NCBI GenBank assembly: GCA_964035575.1
Contig: OZ037864.1
Coordinates: 744,001 to 808,000 of the forward strand
From: Rhynchopus sp. YZ270_cl-10
Taxonomy: Eukaryota > Euglenozoa > Diplonemea > Diplonemida > Diplonemidae
Direction: 5' to 3'
DNA length: 64,000 nucleotides
Shown: one piece after another, positions 52,591-64,000 of the stretch
How the letters are laid out: every line of letters begins with the position of its first letter
Position numbering within the stretch: the stretch's first letter is position 1
Position numbers and translations under genes: made by a program
Notes under the pieces: generated by a model
Seen by the model: only the letters and a program-made list of their open reading frames with translations
The model's database searches: none
What the model was told of the DNA's origin: nothing

Positions 52591-55500
52591 ACCGATGCGT
52601 TCTATCGCATGCGTTGAAACCGATGCGTTCTATCGCATGCGTTGAAACCGATGCGTTCCATCGCATGCGCTGAAACCGATGCGTTCTATCGCATGCGTTA
52701 AAACCGACGCGTTCTATCGCATGCGTTGAAACCGATGCGTTCTATCGCATGCGTTGAAACCGACGCGTTCTATCGCATGCGTTGAAACCGACGCGTTACA
52801 ACGGACTCGTTGAAACCGATGCGTTCTATCGCATGCGTTGAAACCGATGCGTTCTATCGCATGCGTTGAAACCGACGCGTTCTATCGCATGCGTTGAAAC
52901 CGATGCGTTCTATCGCATGCGTGGAAACCGATGCGTTCTATCGCATGCGTTGAAACCGATGCGTTCTATCGCATGCGTTGAAATCGATGCGTTCTATCGC
53001 ATGCGTTGAAACCGACGCGTTCTATCGCATGCGTTGAAACCGATGCGTTCTATCGCATGCGTTGAAACCGACGCGTTCTATCGCATGCGTTGAAACCGAC
53101 GCGTTACAACGGACTCGTTGAAACCGATGCGTTCTATCGCATGCGTTGAAACCGATGCGTTCTATCGCATGCGTTGAAACCGACGCGTTCTATCGCATGC
53201 GTTGAAACCGATGCGTTCTATCGCATGCGTTGAAACCGATGCGTTCTATCGCATGCGTTGAAACCGACGCGTTACAACGGACTCGTTGAAACCGATGCGT
53301 TCTATCGCATGCGTTGAAACCGATGCGTTCTATCGCATGCGTGGAAACCGATGCGTTCTATCGCATGCGTTGAAACCGATGCGTTCTATCGCATGCGTTG
53401 AAACCGACGCGTTACAACGGACTCGTTGAAACCGATGCGTTCTATCGCATGCGTTGAAACCGATGCGTTCTATCGCATGCGTTGAAACCGACGCGTTCTA
53501 TCGCATGCGTTGAAACCGATGCGTTCTATCGCATGCGTGGAAACCGATGCGTTCTATCGCATGCGTTGAAACCGATGCGTTCTATCGCATGCGTTGAAAC
53601 CGACGCGTTCCATCGCATGCGCTGAAACCGATGCGTTCTATCGCATGCGTTGAAACCGATGCGTTCCATCGCATGCGCTGAAACCGATGCGGTCCATCGC
53701 ATGCGCTGAAACCGATGCGTTCTATCGCATGCGTTGAAACCGATGCGTTCTATCGCATGCGTTGAAACCGACGCGTTCTATCGCATTCGTTGAAACCGAT
53801 GCGTTCTATCGCATGCGCTGAAACCGATGCGTTCTATCGCATGCGTTGAAACCGATGCGTTCTATCGCATGCGTGGAAACCGATGCGTTCTATCGCATGC
53901 GTTGAAACCGACGCGTTCTATCGCATGCGTTGAAACCGATGCGTTCTATCGCATGCGTTGAAACCGACGCGTTCTATCGCATGCGTTGAAACCGACGCGT
54001 TCTATCGCATGCGTTGAAACCGATGCGTTCTATCGCATGCGCTGAAACCGACGCGTTCTATCGCATGCGTTGAAACCGATGCGTTCTATCGCATGCGTTG
54101 AAACCGATGCGTTCTATCGCATGCGTGGAAACCGATGCGTTCTATCGCATGCGTTGAAACCGACGCGTTCTATCGCATGCGTTGAAACCGACGCGTTACA
54201 ACGGACTCGTTGAAACCGACGCGTTCTATCGCATGCGTTGAAACCGATGCGTTCTATCGCATGCGCTGAAACCGACGCGTTCTATCGCATGCGTTGAAAC
54301 CGATGCGTTCTATCGCATGCGTTGAAACCGACGCGTTCTATCGCATGCGTTGAAACCGATGCGTTCTATCGACGCATGCGTTGAAACCGACGCGTTACAA
54401 CGGACTCGTTGAAACCGACGCGTTCCATCGCATGCGTTGAAACCGATGCGTTCTATCGCATGCGCTGAAACCGATGCGTTCCATCGCATGCGTTGAAACC
54501 GATGCGTTCTATCGACGCATGCGTTGAAACCGACGCGTTACAACGGACTCGTTGAAACCGACGCGTTCTATCGCATGCGTTGAAACCGATGCGTTCCATC
54601 GCATGCGTTGAAACCGATGCGTTCTATCGCATGCGCTGAAACCGATGCGTTCCATCGCATGCGTTGAAACCGATGCGTTACAACGGATGCGTTGAAACCG
54701 ACGCGTTCTATCGCATGCGTTGAAACCGATGCGTTCCATCGCATGCGTTGAAACCGATGCGTTCTATCGCATGCGTTGAAACCGACGCGTTCTATCGCAT
54801 GCGTTGAAACCGACGCGTTCTATCGCATGCGTTGAAACCGACGCGTTCTATCGCATGCGTTGAAACCGATGCGTTCTATCGCATGCGTTGAAACCGATGC
54901 GTTCCATCGCATGCGTTGAAACCGATGCGTTACAACGGATGCGTTGAAACCGATGCGTTCTATCGCATGCGCTGAAACCGACGCGTTCTATCGCATGCGT
55001 TGAAACCGACGCGTTCTATCGCATGCGTTGAAACCGATGCGTTACAACGGACTGGTTGAAACCGACGCGTTCCATCGCATGCGCTGAAACCGATGCGTTC
55101 TATCGCATGCGTTGAAACCGACGCGTTCTATCGCATGCGTTGAAACCGACGCGTTCTATCGCATGCGCTGAAACCGACGCGTTCTATCGCATGCGTTGAA
55201 ACCGATGCGTTCCATCGCATGCGCTGAAACCGATGCGTTCTATCGCATGCGTTGAAACCGATGCGTTCTATCGCATGCGTTGAAACCGATGCGTTCCATC
55301 GCATGCGCTGAAACCGATGCGTTCTATCGCATGCGTTGAAACCGACGCGCTCTATCGCATGCGTTAAAACCGACGCGTTCTATCGCATGCGTTGAAACCG
55401 ATGCGTTCTATCGCATGCGTTGAAACCGACGCGTTCTATCGCATGCGTTGAAACCGACGCGTTACAACGGACTCGTTGAAACCGATGCGTTCTATCGCAT

Positions 55501-57530
55501 GCGTTGAAACCGATGCGTTCTATCGCATGCGTTGAAACCGACGCGTTCTATCGCATGCGTTGAAACCGATGCGTTCTATCGCATGCGTGGAAACCGATGC
55601 GTTCTATCGCATGCGTTGAAACCGATGCGTTCTATCGCATGCGTTGAAATCGATGCGTTCTATCGCATGCGTTGAAACCGACGCGTTCTATCGCATGCGT
55701 TGAAACCGATGCGTTCTATCGCATGCGTTGAAACCGACGCGTTCTATCGCATGCGTTGAAACCGACGCGTTACAACGGACTCGTTGAAACCGATGCGTTC
55801 TATCGCATGCGTTGAAACCGATGCGTTCTATCGCATGCGTTGAAACCGACGCGTTCTATCGCATGCGTGGAAACCGATGCGTTCTATCGCATGCGTTGAA
55901 ACCGATGCGTTCTATCGCATGCGTTGAAACCGACGCGTTACAACGGACTCGTTGAAACCGATGCGTTCTATCGCATGCGTTGAAACCGATGCGTTCTATC
56001 GCATGCGTGGAAACCGATGCGTTCTATCGCATGCGTTGAAACCGATGCGTTCTATCGCATGCGTTGAAACCGACGCGTTACAACGGACTCGTTGAAACCG
56101 ATGCGTTCTATCGCATGCGTTGAAACCGATGCGTTCTATCGCATGCGTTGAAACCGACGCGTTCTATCGCATGCGTTGAAACCGATGCGTTCTATCGCAT
56201 GCGTGGAAACCGATGCGTTCTATCGCATGCGTTGAAACCGATGCGTTCTATCGCATGCGTTGAAACCGACGCGTTCCATCGCATGCGCTGAAACCGATGC
56301 GTTCTATCGCATGCGTTGAAACCGATGCGTTCCATCGCATGCGCTGAAACCGATGCGGTCCATCGCATGCGCTGAAACCGATGCGTTCTATCGCATGCGT
56401 TGAAACCGATGCGTTCTATCGCATGCGCTGAAACCGCTGCGTTCTATCGCATGCGCTGAAACCGATGCGTTCTATCGCATGCGTTGAAACCGATGCGTTC
56501 TATCGCATGCGTGGAAACCGATGCGTTCTATCGCATGCGTTGAAACCGACGCGTTCTATCGCATGCGTTGAAACCGATGCGTTCTATCGCATGCGTTGAA
56601 ACCGACGCGTTCTATCGCATGCGTTGAAACCGACGCGTTCTATCGCATGCGTTGAAACCGATGCGTTCTATCGCATGCGCTGAAACCGACGCGTTCTATC
56701 GCATGCGTTGAAACCGATGCGTTCTATCGCATGCGTTGAAACCGATGCGTTCTATCGCATGCGTGGAAACCGATGCGTTCTATCGCATGCGTTGAAACCG
56801 ACGCGTTCTATCGCATGCGTTGAAACCGATGCGTTCTATCGCATGCGTTGAAACCGACGCGTTCTATCACATGCGTTGAAACCGATGCGTTCTATCGCAT
56901 GCGCTGAAACCGATGCGTTCTATCGCATGCGCTGAAACCGACGCGTTCTATCGCATGCGTTGAAACCGATGCGTTCTATCGCATGCGTTGAAACCGACGC
57001 GTTCTATCGCATGCGTTGAAACCGATGCGTTCTATCGCATGCGTGGAAACCGATGCGTTCTATCGCATGCGTTGAAACCGATGCGTTCTATCGCATGCGT
57101 TGAAACCGACGCGATCTATCGCATTCGTTGAAACCGACGCGTTCTATCGCATGCGTTGAAACCGATGCGTTCTATCGCATGCGTTAAAACCGATGCGTTC
57201 CATCGCATGCGTTGAAACCGATGCGTTCTATCGACGCATGCGTTGAAACCGACGCGTTACAACGGACTCGTTGAAACCGACGCGTTCTATCGCATGCGTT
57301 GAAACCGATGCGTTCCATCGCATGCGTTGAAACCGATGCGTTCTATCGCATGCGTTGAAACCGACGCGTTCTATCGCATGCGTTGAAACCGATGCGTTCT
57401 ATCGACGCATGCGTTGAAACCGACGCGTTACAACGGACTCGTTGAAACCGACGCGTTCTATCGCATGCGTTGAAACCGATGCGTTCCATCGCATGCGTTG
57501 AAACCGATGCGTTCTATCGCATGCGCTGTG
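52586..57530 (+). repeat. 28-bp satellite array 3 (~177 units)
   Basis: Same unit and variants as array 1. Blocks of variants recur in the same order as in array 1 (for example around 43370-43920 and 53100-53640), indicating higher-order repeats. Occasional 31-bp units carry TATCGACGCATGCG. It is interrupted at 57531. Confidence 0.97.
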
Positions 57531-57591
57531 AGTATTTACAACCCTCCCGCCAGGTACCCGAAGGCTCCCGGCGGGAGGGTCATATTTTCGA

Positions 57592-57777
57592 AACCCTCCC
57601 GCCGGGTTTTTTGCTCGAGGGAGCCCTGTTGGACCACGAGGGGACCCGTGTGGGCCCGAGGGAGTCCGTGTGGGGGAACGAGGGCGAAGCCCGAGCCCCA
57701 CACGGCCTCCCGAGGGCCCACACGGGTCCCCGAGGGTCCAACAGGGCTCCCGAGAGCAAAAAACCCGGCGGGAGCGG
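57592..57777. repeat. ~185-bp GC-rich hairpin
   Basis: CCCGCCGGGTTTTTTGCTC pairs with GAGCAAAAAACCCGGCGGG. The stem continues through AGGGAGCCCTGTTGGACC, ACCCGTGTGGGCCC and CCGTGTGGGG to a short apex near 57685. Stem mismatches are few. Confidence 0.8.
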
Positions 57778-57906
57778 TTTCGAAAAGGACCCTCACAACG
57801 GAGAGCCTAAGGGGTGGCTAGGGGGGTTGTAGGACGCTTTGTTTCACGCGGGAGGGTCAAAAAAACCCTCACCGACGCTACGTAGAGTGAGAAAAACCCA
57901 AAAAAC

Positions 57907-58335
57907 CTGGCGGGAGGGTCCAAAAAGCTGGCGGGAGGGTCCCCAGACCTGGCGGGAGGGTCCCCAGACCTGGCGGGAGGGTCCCCAGACCTGGCGGGAG
58001 GGTCCACAGACCTGGCGGGAGGGTCCACAGACCTGGCGGGAGGGTCCCCAGACCTGGCGGGAGGGTCCCCAGACCTGGCGGGAGGGTCCACAGACCTGGC
58101 GGGAGGGTCCACAGACCTGGCGGGAGGGTCCCCAGACCTGGCGGGAGGGTCCACAGACCTGGCGGGAGGGTCCCCAGACCTGGCGGGAGGGTCCACAGAC
58201 CTGGCGGGAGGGTCCCCAGACCTGGCGGGAGGGTCCCCAGACCTGGCGGGAGGGTCCACAGACCTGGCGGGAGGGTCCCCAGACCTGGCGGGAGGGTCCA
58301 CATACCTGGCGGGAGGGTCCAAAAGCTGGCGGGAG
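57907..58335 (+). repeat. 21-bp tandem repeat (~20 units)
   Basis: Unit CTGGCGGGAGGGTCCCCAGAC, with CCCCAG or CCACAG in the linker. As 21 bp is seven codons, it is open in three frames (TWREGPQ or DPPARSG heptads); no start or composition evidence supports translation. Confidence 0.95.
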
Positions 58336-58448
58336 GGTCCGGACCCTCCCGCCAGGTTTACCCTCCCGCCGGGTGGGTTTTACCCTCCCGGCGGGCGTGT
58401 AAAGTAGCTGGCGGGAGGGTCTTTTTGACCCTCCCTAGGGAAACAAAA

Positions 58449-61400
58449 ACCGATGCGTTCCATCGCATGCGTTGAAACCGATGCGTTACAACGGATGCGT
58501 TGAAACCGACGCGTTCTATCGCATGCGTTGAAACCGATGCGTTCCATCGCATGCGTTGAAACCGATGCGTTCTATCGCATGCGTTGAAACCGACGCGTTC
58601 TATCGCATGCGTTGAAACCGACGCGTTCTATCGCATGCGTTGAAACCGACGCGTTCTATCGCATGCGTTGAAACCGATGCGTTCTATCGCATGCGTTGAA
58701 ACCGATGCGTTCCATCGCATGCGTTGAAACCGATGCGTTCTATCGCATGCGTTGAAATCGATGCGTTCTATCGCATGCGTTGAAACCGACGCGTTCTATC
58801 GCATGCGTTGAAACCGATGCGTTCTATCGCATGCGTTGAAACCGACGCGTTCTATCGCATGCGTTGAAACCGACGCGTTACAACGGACTCGTTGAAACCG
58901 ATGCGTTCTATCGCATGCGTTGAAACCGATGCGTTCTATCGCATGCGTTGAAACCGACGCGTTCTATCGCATGCGTGGAAACCGATGCGTTCTATCGCAT
59001 GCGTTGAAACCGATGCGTTCTATCGCATGCGTTGAAACCGACGCGTTACAACGGACTCGTTGAAACCGATGCGTTCTATCGCATGCGTTGAAACCGATGC
59101 GTTCTATCGCATGCGTGGAAACCGATGCGTTCTATCGCATGCGTTGAAACCGATGCGTTCTATCGCATGCGTTGAAACCGACGCGTTACAACGGACTCGT
59201 TGAAACCGATGCGTTCTATCGCATGCGTTGAAACCGATGCGTTCTATCGCATGCGTTGAAACCGATGCGTTCTATCGCATGCGTGGAAACCGATGCGTTC
59301 TATCGCATGCGTTGAAACCGATGCGTTCTATCGCATGCGTTGAAACCGACGCGTTCCATCGCATGCGCTGAAACCGATGCGTTCTATCGCATGCGCTGAA
59401 ACCGATGCGGTCCATCGCATGCGCTGAAACCGATGCGTTCTATCGCATGCGTGGAAACCGATGCGTTCTATCGCATGCGTTGAAACCGATGCGTTCTATC
59501 GCATGCGTTGAAACCGATGCGTTCCATCGCATGCGCTGAAACCGATGCGGTCCATCGCATGCGCTGAAACCGATGCGTTCTATCGCATGCGTGGAAACCG
59601 ATGCGTTCTATCGCATGCGCTGAAACCGATGCGGTCCATCGCATGCGCTGAAACCGATGCGTTCTATCGCATGCGTTGAAACCGATGCGTTCTATCGCAT
59701 GCGTTGAAACCGACGCGTTACAACGGACTCGTTGAAACCGATGCGTTCTATCGCATGCGTTGAAACCGATGCGTTCTATCGCATGCGTTGAAACCGACGC
59801 GTTCTATCGCATGCGTTGAAACCGATGCGTTCTATCGCATGCGTGGAAACCGATGCGTTCTATCGCATGCGTTGAAACCGATGCGTTCTATCGCATGCGC
59901 TGAAACCGCTGCGTTCTATCGCATGCGCTGAAACCGATGCGTTCTATCGCATGCGTTGAAACCGACGCGTTCTATCGCATGCGTTGAAACCGATGCGTTC
60001 TATCGCATGCGCTGAAACCGCTGCGTTCTATCGCATGCGCTGAAACCGATGCGTTCTATCGCATGCGTTGAAACCGACGCGTTCTATCGCATGCGTTGAA
60101 ACCGATGCGTTCTATCGCATGCGTGGAAACCGATGCGTTCTATCGCATGCGTTGAAACCCACGCGTTCTATCGCATGCGTTGAAACCGATGCGTTCTATC
60201 GCATGCGTTGAAACCGACGCGTTCTATCGCATGCGTTGAAACCGACGCGTTCTATCGCATGCGTTGAAACCGATGCGTTCTATCGCATGCGCTGAAACCG
60301 ACGCGTTCTATCGCATGCGTTGAAACCGATGCGTTCTATCGCATGCGTTGAAACCGACGCGTTCTATCACATGCGTTGAAACCGATGCGTTCTATCGCAT
60401 GCGCTGAAACCGATGCGTTCTATCGCATGCGCTGAAACCGACGCGTTCTATCGCATGCGTTGAAACCGATGCGTTCTATCGCATGCGTTGAAACCGACGC
60501 GTTCTATCGCATGCGTTGAAACCGATGCGTTCTATCGCATGCGTGGAAACCGATGCGTTCTATCGCATGCGTTGAAACCGATGCGTTCTATCGCATGCGT
60601 TGAAACCGACGCGATCTATCGCATTCGTTGAAACCGACGCGTTCTATCGCATGCGTTGAAACCGATGCGTTCTATCGCATGCGTTAAAACCGATGCGTTC
60701 CATCGCCTGCGTTGAAACCGATGCGTTCTATCGACGCATGCGTTGAAACCGACGCGTTACAACGGACTCGTTGAAACCGACGCGTTCTATCACATGCGTT
60801 GAAACCGATGCGTTCTATCGCATGCGCTGAAACCGATGCGTTCTATCGCATGCGCTGAAACCGACGCGTTCTATCGCATGCGTTGAAACCGATGCGTTCT
60901 ATCGCATGCGTTGAAACCGACGCGTTCTATCGCATGCGTTGAAACCGATGCGTTCTATCGCATGCGTGGAAACCGATGCGTTCTATCGCATGCGTTGAAA
61001 CCGATGCGTTCTATCGCATGCGTTGAAATCGATGCGTTCTATCGCATGCGTTGAAACCGACGCGTTCTATCGCATGCGTTGAAACCGATGCGTTCTATCG
61101 CATGCGTTGAAACCGACGCGTTCTATCGCATGCGTTGAAACCGACGCGTTACAACGGACTCGTTGAAACCGATGCGTTCTATCGCATGCGTTGAAACCGA
61201 TGCGTTCTATCGCATGCGTTGAAACCGACGCGTTCTATCGCATGCGTTGAAACCGATGCGTTCTATCGCATGCGTTGAAACCGACGCGTTACAACGGACT
61301 CGTTGAAACCGATGCGTTCTATCGCATGCGTTGAAACCGATGCGTTCTATCGCATGCGTGGAAACCGATGCGTTCTATCGCATGCGTTGAAACCGATGCG

Positions 61401-64000
61401 TTCTATCGCATGCGTTGAAACCGACGCGTTACAACGGACTCGTTGAAACCGATGCGTTCTATCGCATGCGTTGAAACCGATGCGTTCTATCGCATGCGTT
61501 GAAACCGACGCGTTCTATCGCATGCGTTGAAACCGATGCGTTCTATCGCATGCGTGGAAACCGATGCGTTCTATCGCATGCGTTGAAACCGATGCGTTCT
61601 ATCGCATGCGTTGAAACCGACGCGTTCCATCGCATGCGCTGAAACCGATGCGTTCTATCGCATGCGTTGAAACCGATGCGTTCCATCGCATGCGCTGAAA
61701 CCGATGCGTTCTATCGCATGCGTTGAAACCGACGCGTTCTATCGCATGCGTTGAAACCGACGCGTTCTATCGCATGCGTTGAAACCGATGCGTTCCATCG
61801 CATGCGTTGAAACCGATGCGTTCTATCGCATGCGTTGAAACCGATGCGTTCTATCGCATGCTTTGAAACCGACGCGTTCTATCGCATGCGGTAAAACCGA
61901 TGCGATCTATCGCATGCGTTGAAACCGACGCGTTCCATCGCATGCGCTGAAACCGATGGGTTCTATCGCATGCGTTGAAACCGACGCGTTACAACGGACT
62001 CGTTGAAACCGACGCGTTCTATCGCATGCGTTGAAACCGACGCGTTACAACGGACTCGTTGAAACCGACGCGTTCTATCGCATGCGTTGAAACCGATGCG
62101 TTCTATCGCATGCGTTGAAACCGATGCGTTCTATCGCATGCGTTGAAACCGATGCGTTCTATCGCATGCGTTGAAACCGATGCGTTCTATCGCATGCGTT
62201 AAAACCGATGCGTTCTATCGCATGCGTTGAAACCGATGCGTTACAACGGATGCGTTGAAACCGATGCGTTCTATCGCATGCGCTGAAACCGACGCGTTCT
62301 ATCGCATGCGTTGAAACCGATGCGTTCTATCGCATGCGTTGAAACCGATGCGTTCTATCGCATGCGTTGAAACCGACGCGTTACAACGGACTCGTTGAAA
62401 CCGACGCGTTCTATCGCATGCGTTGAAACCGACGCGTTCTATCGCATGCGTTGAAACCGATGCGTTCTATCGCATGCGTTGAAACCGACGCGTTACAACG
62501 GACTCGTTGAAACCGATGCGTTCTATCGCATGCGCTGAAACCGACGCGTTCTATCGCATGCGTTGAAACCGATGCGTTCTATCGCATGCGTTGAAACCGA
62601 CGCGTTCTATCGCATGCGTTGAAACCGATGCGTTCTATCGCATGCGTTGAAACCGATGCGTTCTATCGCATGCGCTGAAACCGACGCGTTCTATCGCATG
62701 CGTTGAAACCGATGCGTTCTATCGCATGCGTTGAAACCGATGCGTTCCATCGCATGCGCTGAAACCGATGCGTTCTATCGCATGCGTGGAAACCGATGCG
62801 TTCTATCGCATGCGCTGAAACAGATGCGTTCTATCGCATGCGTTGAAACCGATGCGTTCCATCGCATGCGCTGAAACAGATGCGTTCTATCGCATGCGTT
62901 GAAACCGATGCGTTCCATCGCATGCGCTGAAACAGATGCGTTCTATCGCATGCGTTGAAACCGACGCGTTCTATCGCATGCGTTAAAACCGATGCGTTCT
63001 ATCGCATGCGCTGAAACCGATGCGTTCTATCGCATGCGTTGAAACCGATGCGTTCTATCGCATGCGTTGAAACCGACGCGTTACAACGGACTCGTTGAAA
63101 CCGATGCGTTCTATCGCATGCGCTGAAACCGACGCGTTCTATCGCATGCGTTGAAACCGATGCGTTCTATCGCATGCGTTGAAACCGACGCGTTCTATCG
63201 CATGCGTTGAAACCGATGCGTTCTATCGCATGCGTTGAAACCGATGCGTTCTATCGCATGCGTTGAAACCGATGCGTTCTATCGCATGTGTTAAAACCGA
63301 TGCGTTCTATCGCATGCGTTGAAACCGATGCGTTCTATCGCATGCGTTGAAACCGATGCGTTCTATCGCATGCGTTGAAACCGACGCGTTCTATCGCATG
63401 TGTTAAAACCGATGCGTTCTATCGCATGCGTTGAAACCGATGCGTTCCATCGCATGCGCTGAAACCGATGCGTTCTATCGCATGCGTTGAAACCGACGCG
63501 TTACAACGGACTCGTTGAAACCGACGCGTTCTATCGCATGCGTGGAAACCGATGCGTTCTATCGCATGCGTTAAAACCGATGCGTTCTATCGCATGCGTT
63601 AAAACCGATGCGTTCTATCGCATGCGTTAAAAGTGATGCGTTCTATCGCATGCGTTGAAACCGATGCGTTCTATCGCATGCGCTGAAACCGACGCGTTCT
63701 ATCGCATGCGTTGAAACCGATGCGTTCTATCGCATGCGTGGAAACCGATGCGTTCTATCGCATGCGTTGAAACCGATGCGTTCTATCGCATGCGTGGAAA
63801 CCGATGCGTTCTATCGCATGCGTTGAAACCGACGCGTTCTATCGCATGCGTTGAAACCGATGCGTTCTATCGCATGCGTTGAAACCGACGCGTTCTATCG
63901 CATGCGTTGAAACCGACGCGTTCTATCGCATGCGTTGAAACCGATGCGTTCTATCGCATGAGCTGAAACCGACGCGTTCTATCGCATGCGTTGAAACCGA
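58449..64000 (+). repeat. 28-bp satellite array 4 (~198 units, continues past the window)
   Basis: Continuation of array 3 beyond the GC-rich insertion, with the same phase family and variants, including GTTAAAACC and GAAACAGATG forms near 62800-63650 that are rare elsewhere. It runs off the right edge. Confidence 0.97.

Larger units (their letters stand above)
57531..58448. repeat. GC-rich 0.9-kb insertion in the satellite
   Basis: Starts TGAGTATTTACAACCCTCCC and ends GACCCTCCCTAGGGAAAC. It is built from CCCTCCCGCC motifs in both orientations, a ~185-bp hairpin and a 21-bp tandem array. No target duplication or simple terminal repeat was identified. Composition is unlike anything else in the window. 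Confidence 0.75.

Noticed and set aside
57807-58402. Heptad-repeat frames of 140-187 codons in the 21-bp array
   Set aside because: Open in three phases by unit length alone. The flanks do not extend them into a plausible protein.
42170-64000. 28-bp direct repeats as a CRISPR array
   Set aside because: The repeats are contiguous with no unique spacers, number in the hundreds, vary internally and lie in eukaryotic DNA with no cas genes.
34300-64000. Telomere proper
   Set aside because: No TTAGGG-type or other short G-rich telomeric array was seen. The region may be subtelomeric or pericentromeric, but the window does not show a chromosome end.

Overview
Organism. The window is nuclear DNA of a unicellular eukaryote (a protist). 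It carries a CDC37 Hsp90 co-chaperone, a PP2C phosphatase, a Par14/PIN4 parvulin, an ER J-protein and a site-2-type protease. The genes use the standard stop codons, and three of them have GT..AG spliceosomal introns. I cannot name the species. Genes are compact, and some intergenic gaps are under 200 bp in the first kilobases. Layout, 1-34 kb: genic half. Ten protein genes are visible, all on the minus strand: M50 metalloprotease (runs off the left edge), parvulin, bacterial-type glycerate kinase, DNAJC16-like J-protein (3 exons), a secreted 18-repeat cysteine-rich protein, CDC37 (3 exons), a SPRY protein, PP2C phosphatase (6 exons), a 1788-aa LRR protein and a large Pro-Thr-repeat type I membrane protein. 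All nine introns I could build begin with GTAT and eight of nine are phase 0. Several non-autonomous elements lie among the genes: a ~100-bp / ~610-bp dispersed repeat (four copies, three of the sites upstream of genes), an 828-bp element with 22-bp terminal inverted repeats and a TTTAAT duplication, a 1.19-kb foldback element in a poly-C tract, and a 189-bp element inside a PP2C intron. Layout, 34.3-64 kb: no credible gene. This is a repeat domain that looks subtelomeric or pericentromeric. It holds an 8-bp microsatellite, 57-bp GCGTT-rich arrays, ~0.6-1 kb mosaic modules, A/T-palindrome-rich spacer DNA and about 600 copies of a 28-bp satellite. Much of 35.8-52.6 kb is one giant imperfect palindrome: the two arms share long identical stretches but differ by a 403-bp transposon insertion (its empty site is preserved in the other arm), a ~2.7-kb indel and unequal satellite lengths. 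A GC-rich 0.9-kb insertion with its own 21-bp tandem repeat interrupts the right-hand satellite. How the parts relate: the genes are mostly housekeeping, in proteostasis (CDC37, J-protein, parvulin, M50 protease), signalling (PP2C) and small-molecule metabolism (glycerate kinase). Two secreted or surface Cys-rich/repeat proteins lie among them. I see no evidence of an operon-like functional pathway; the shared orientation, pointing away from the satellite block, is the main organisational feature.
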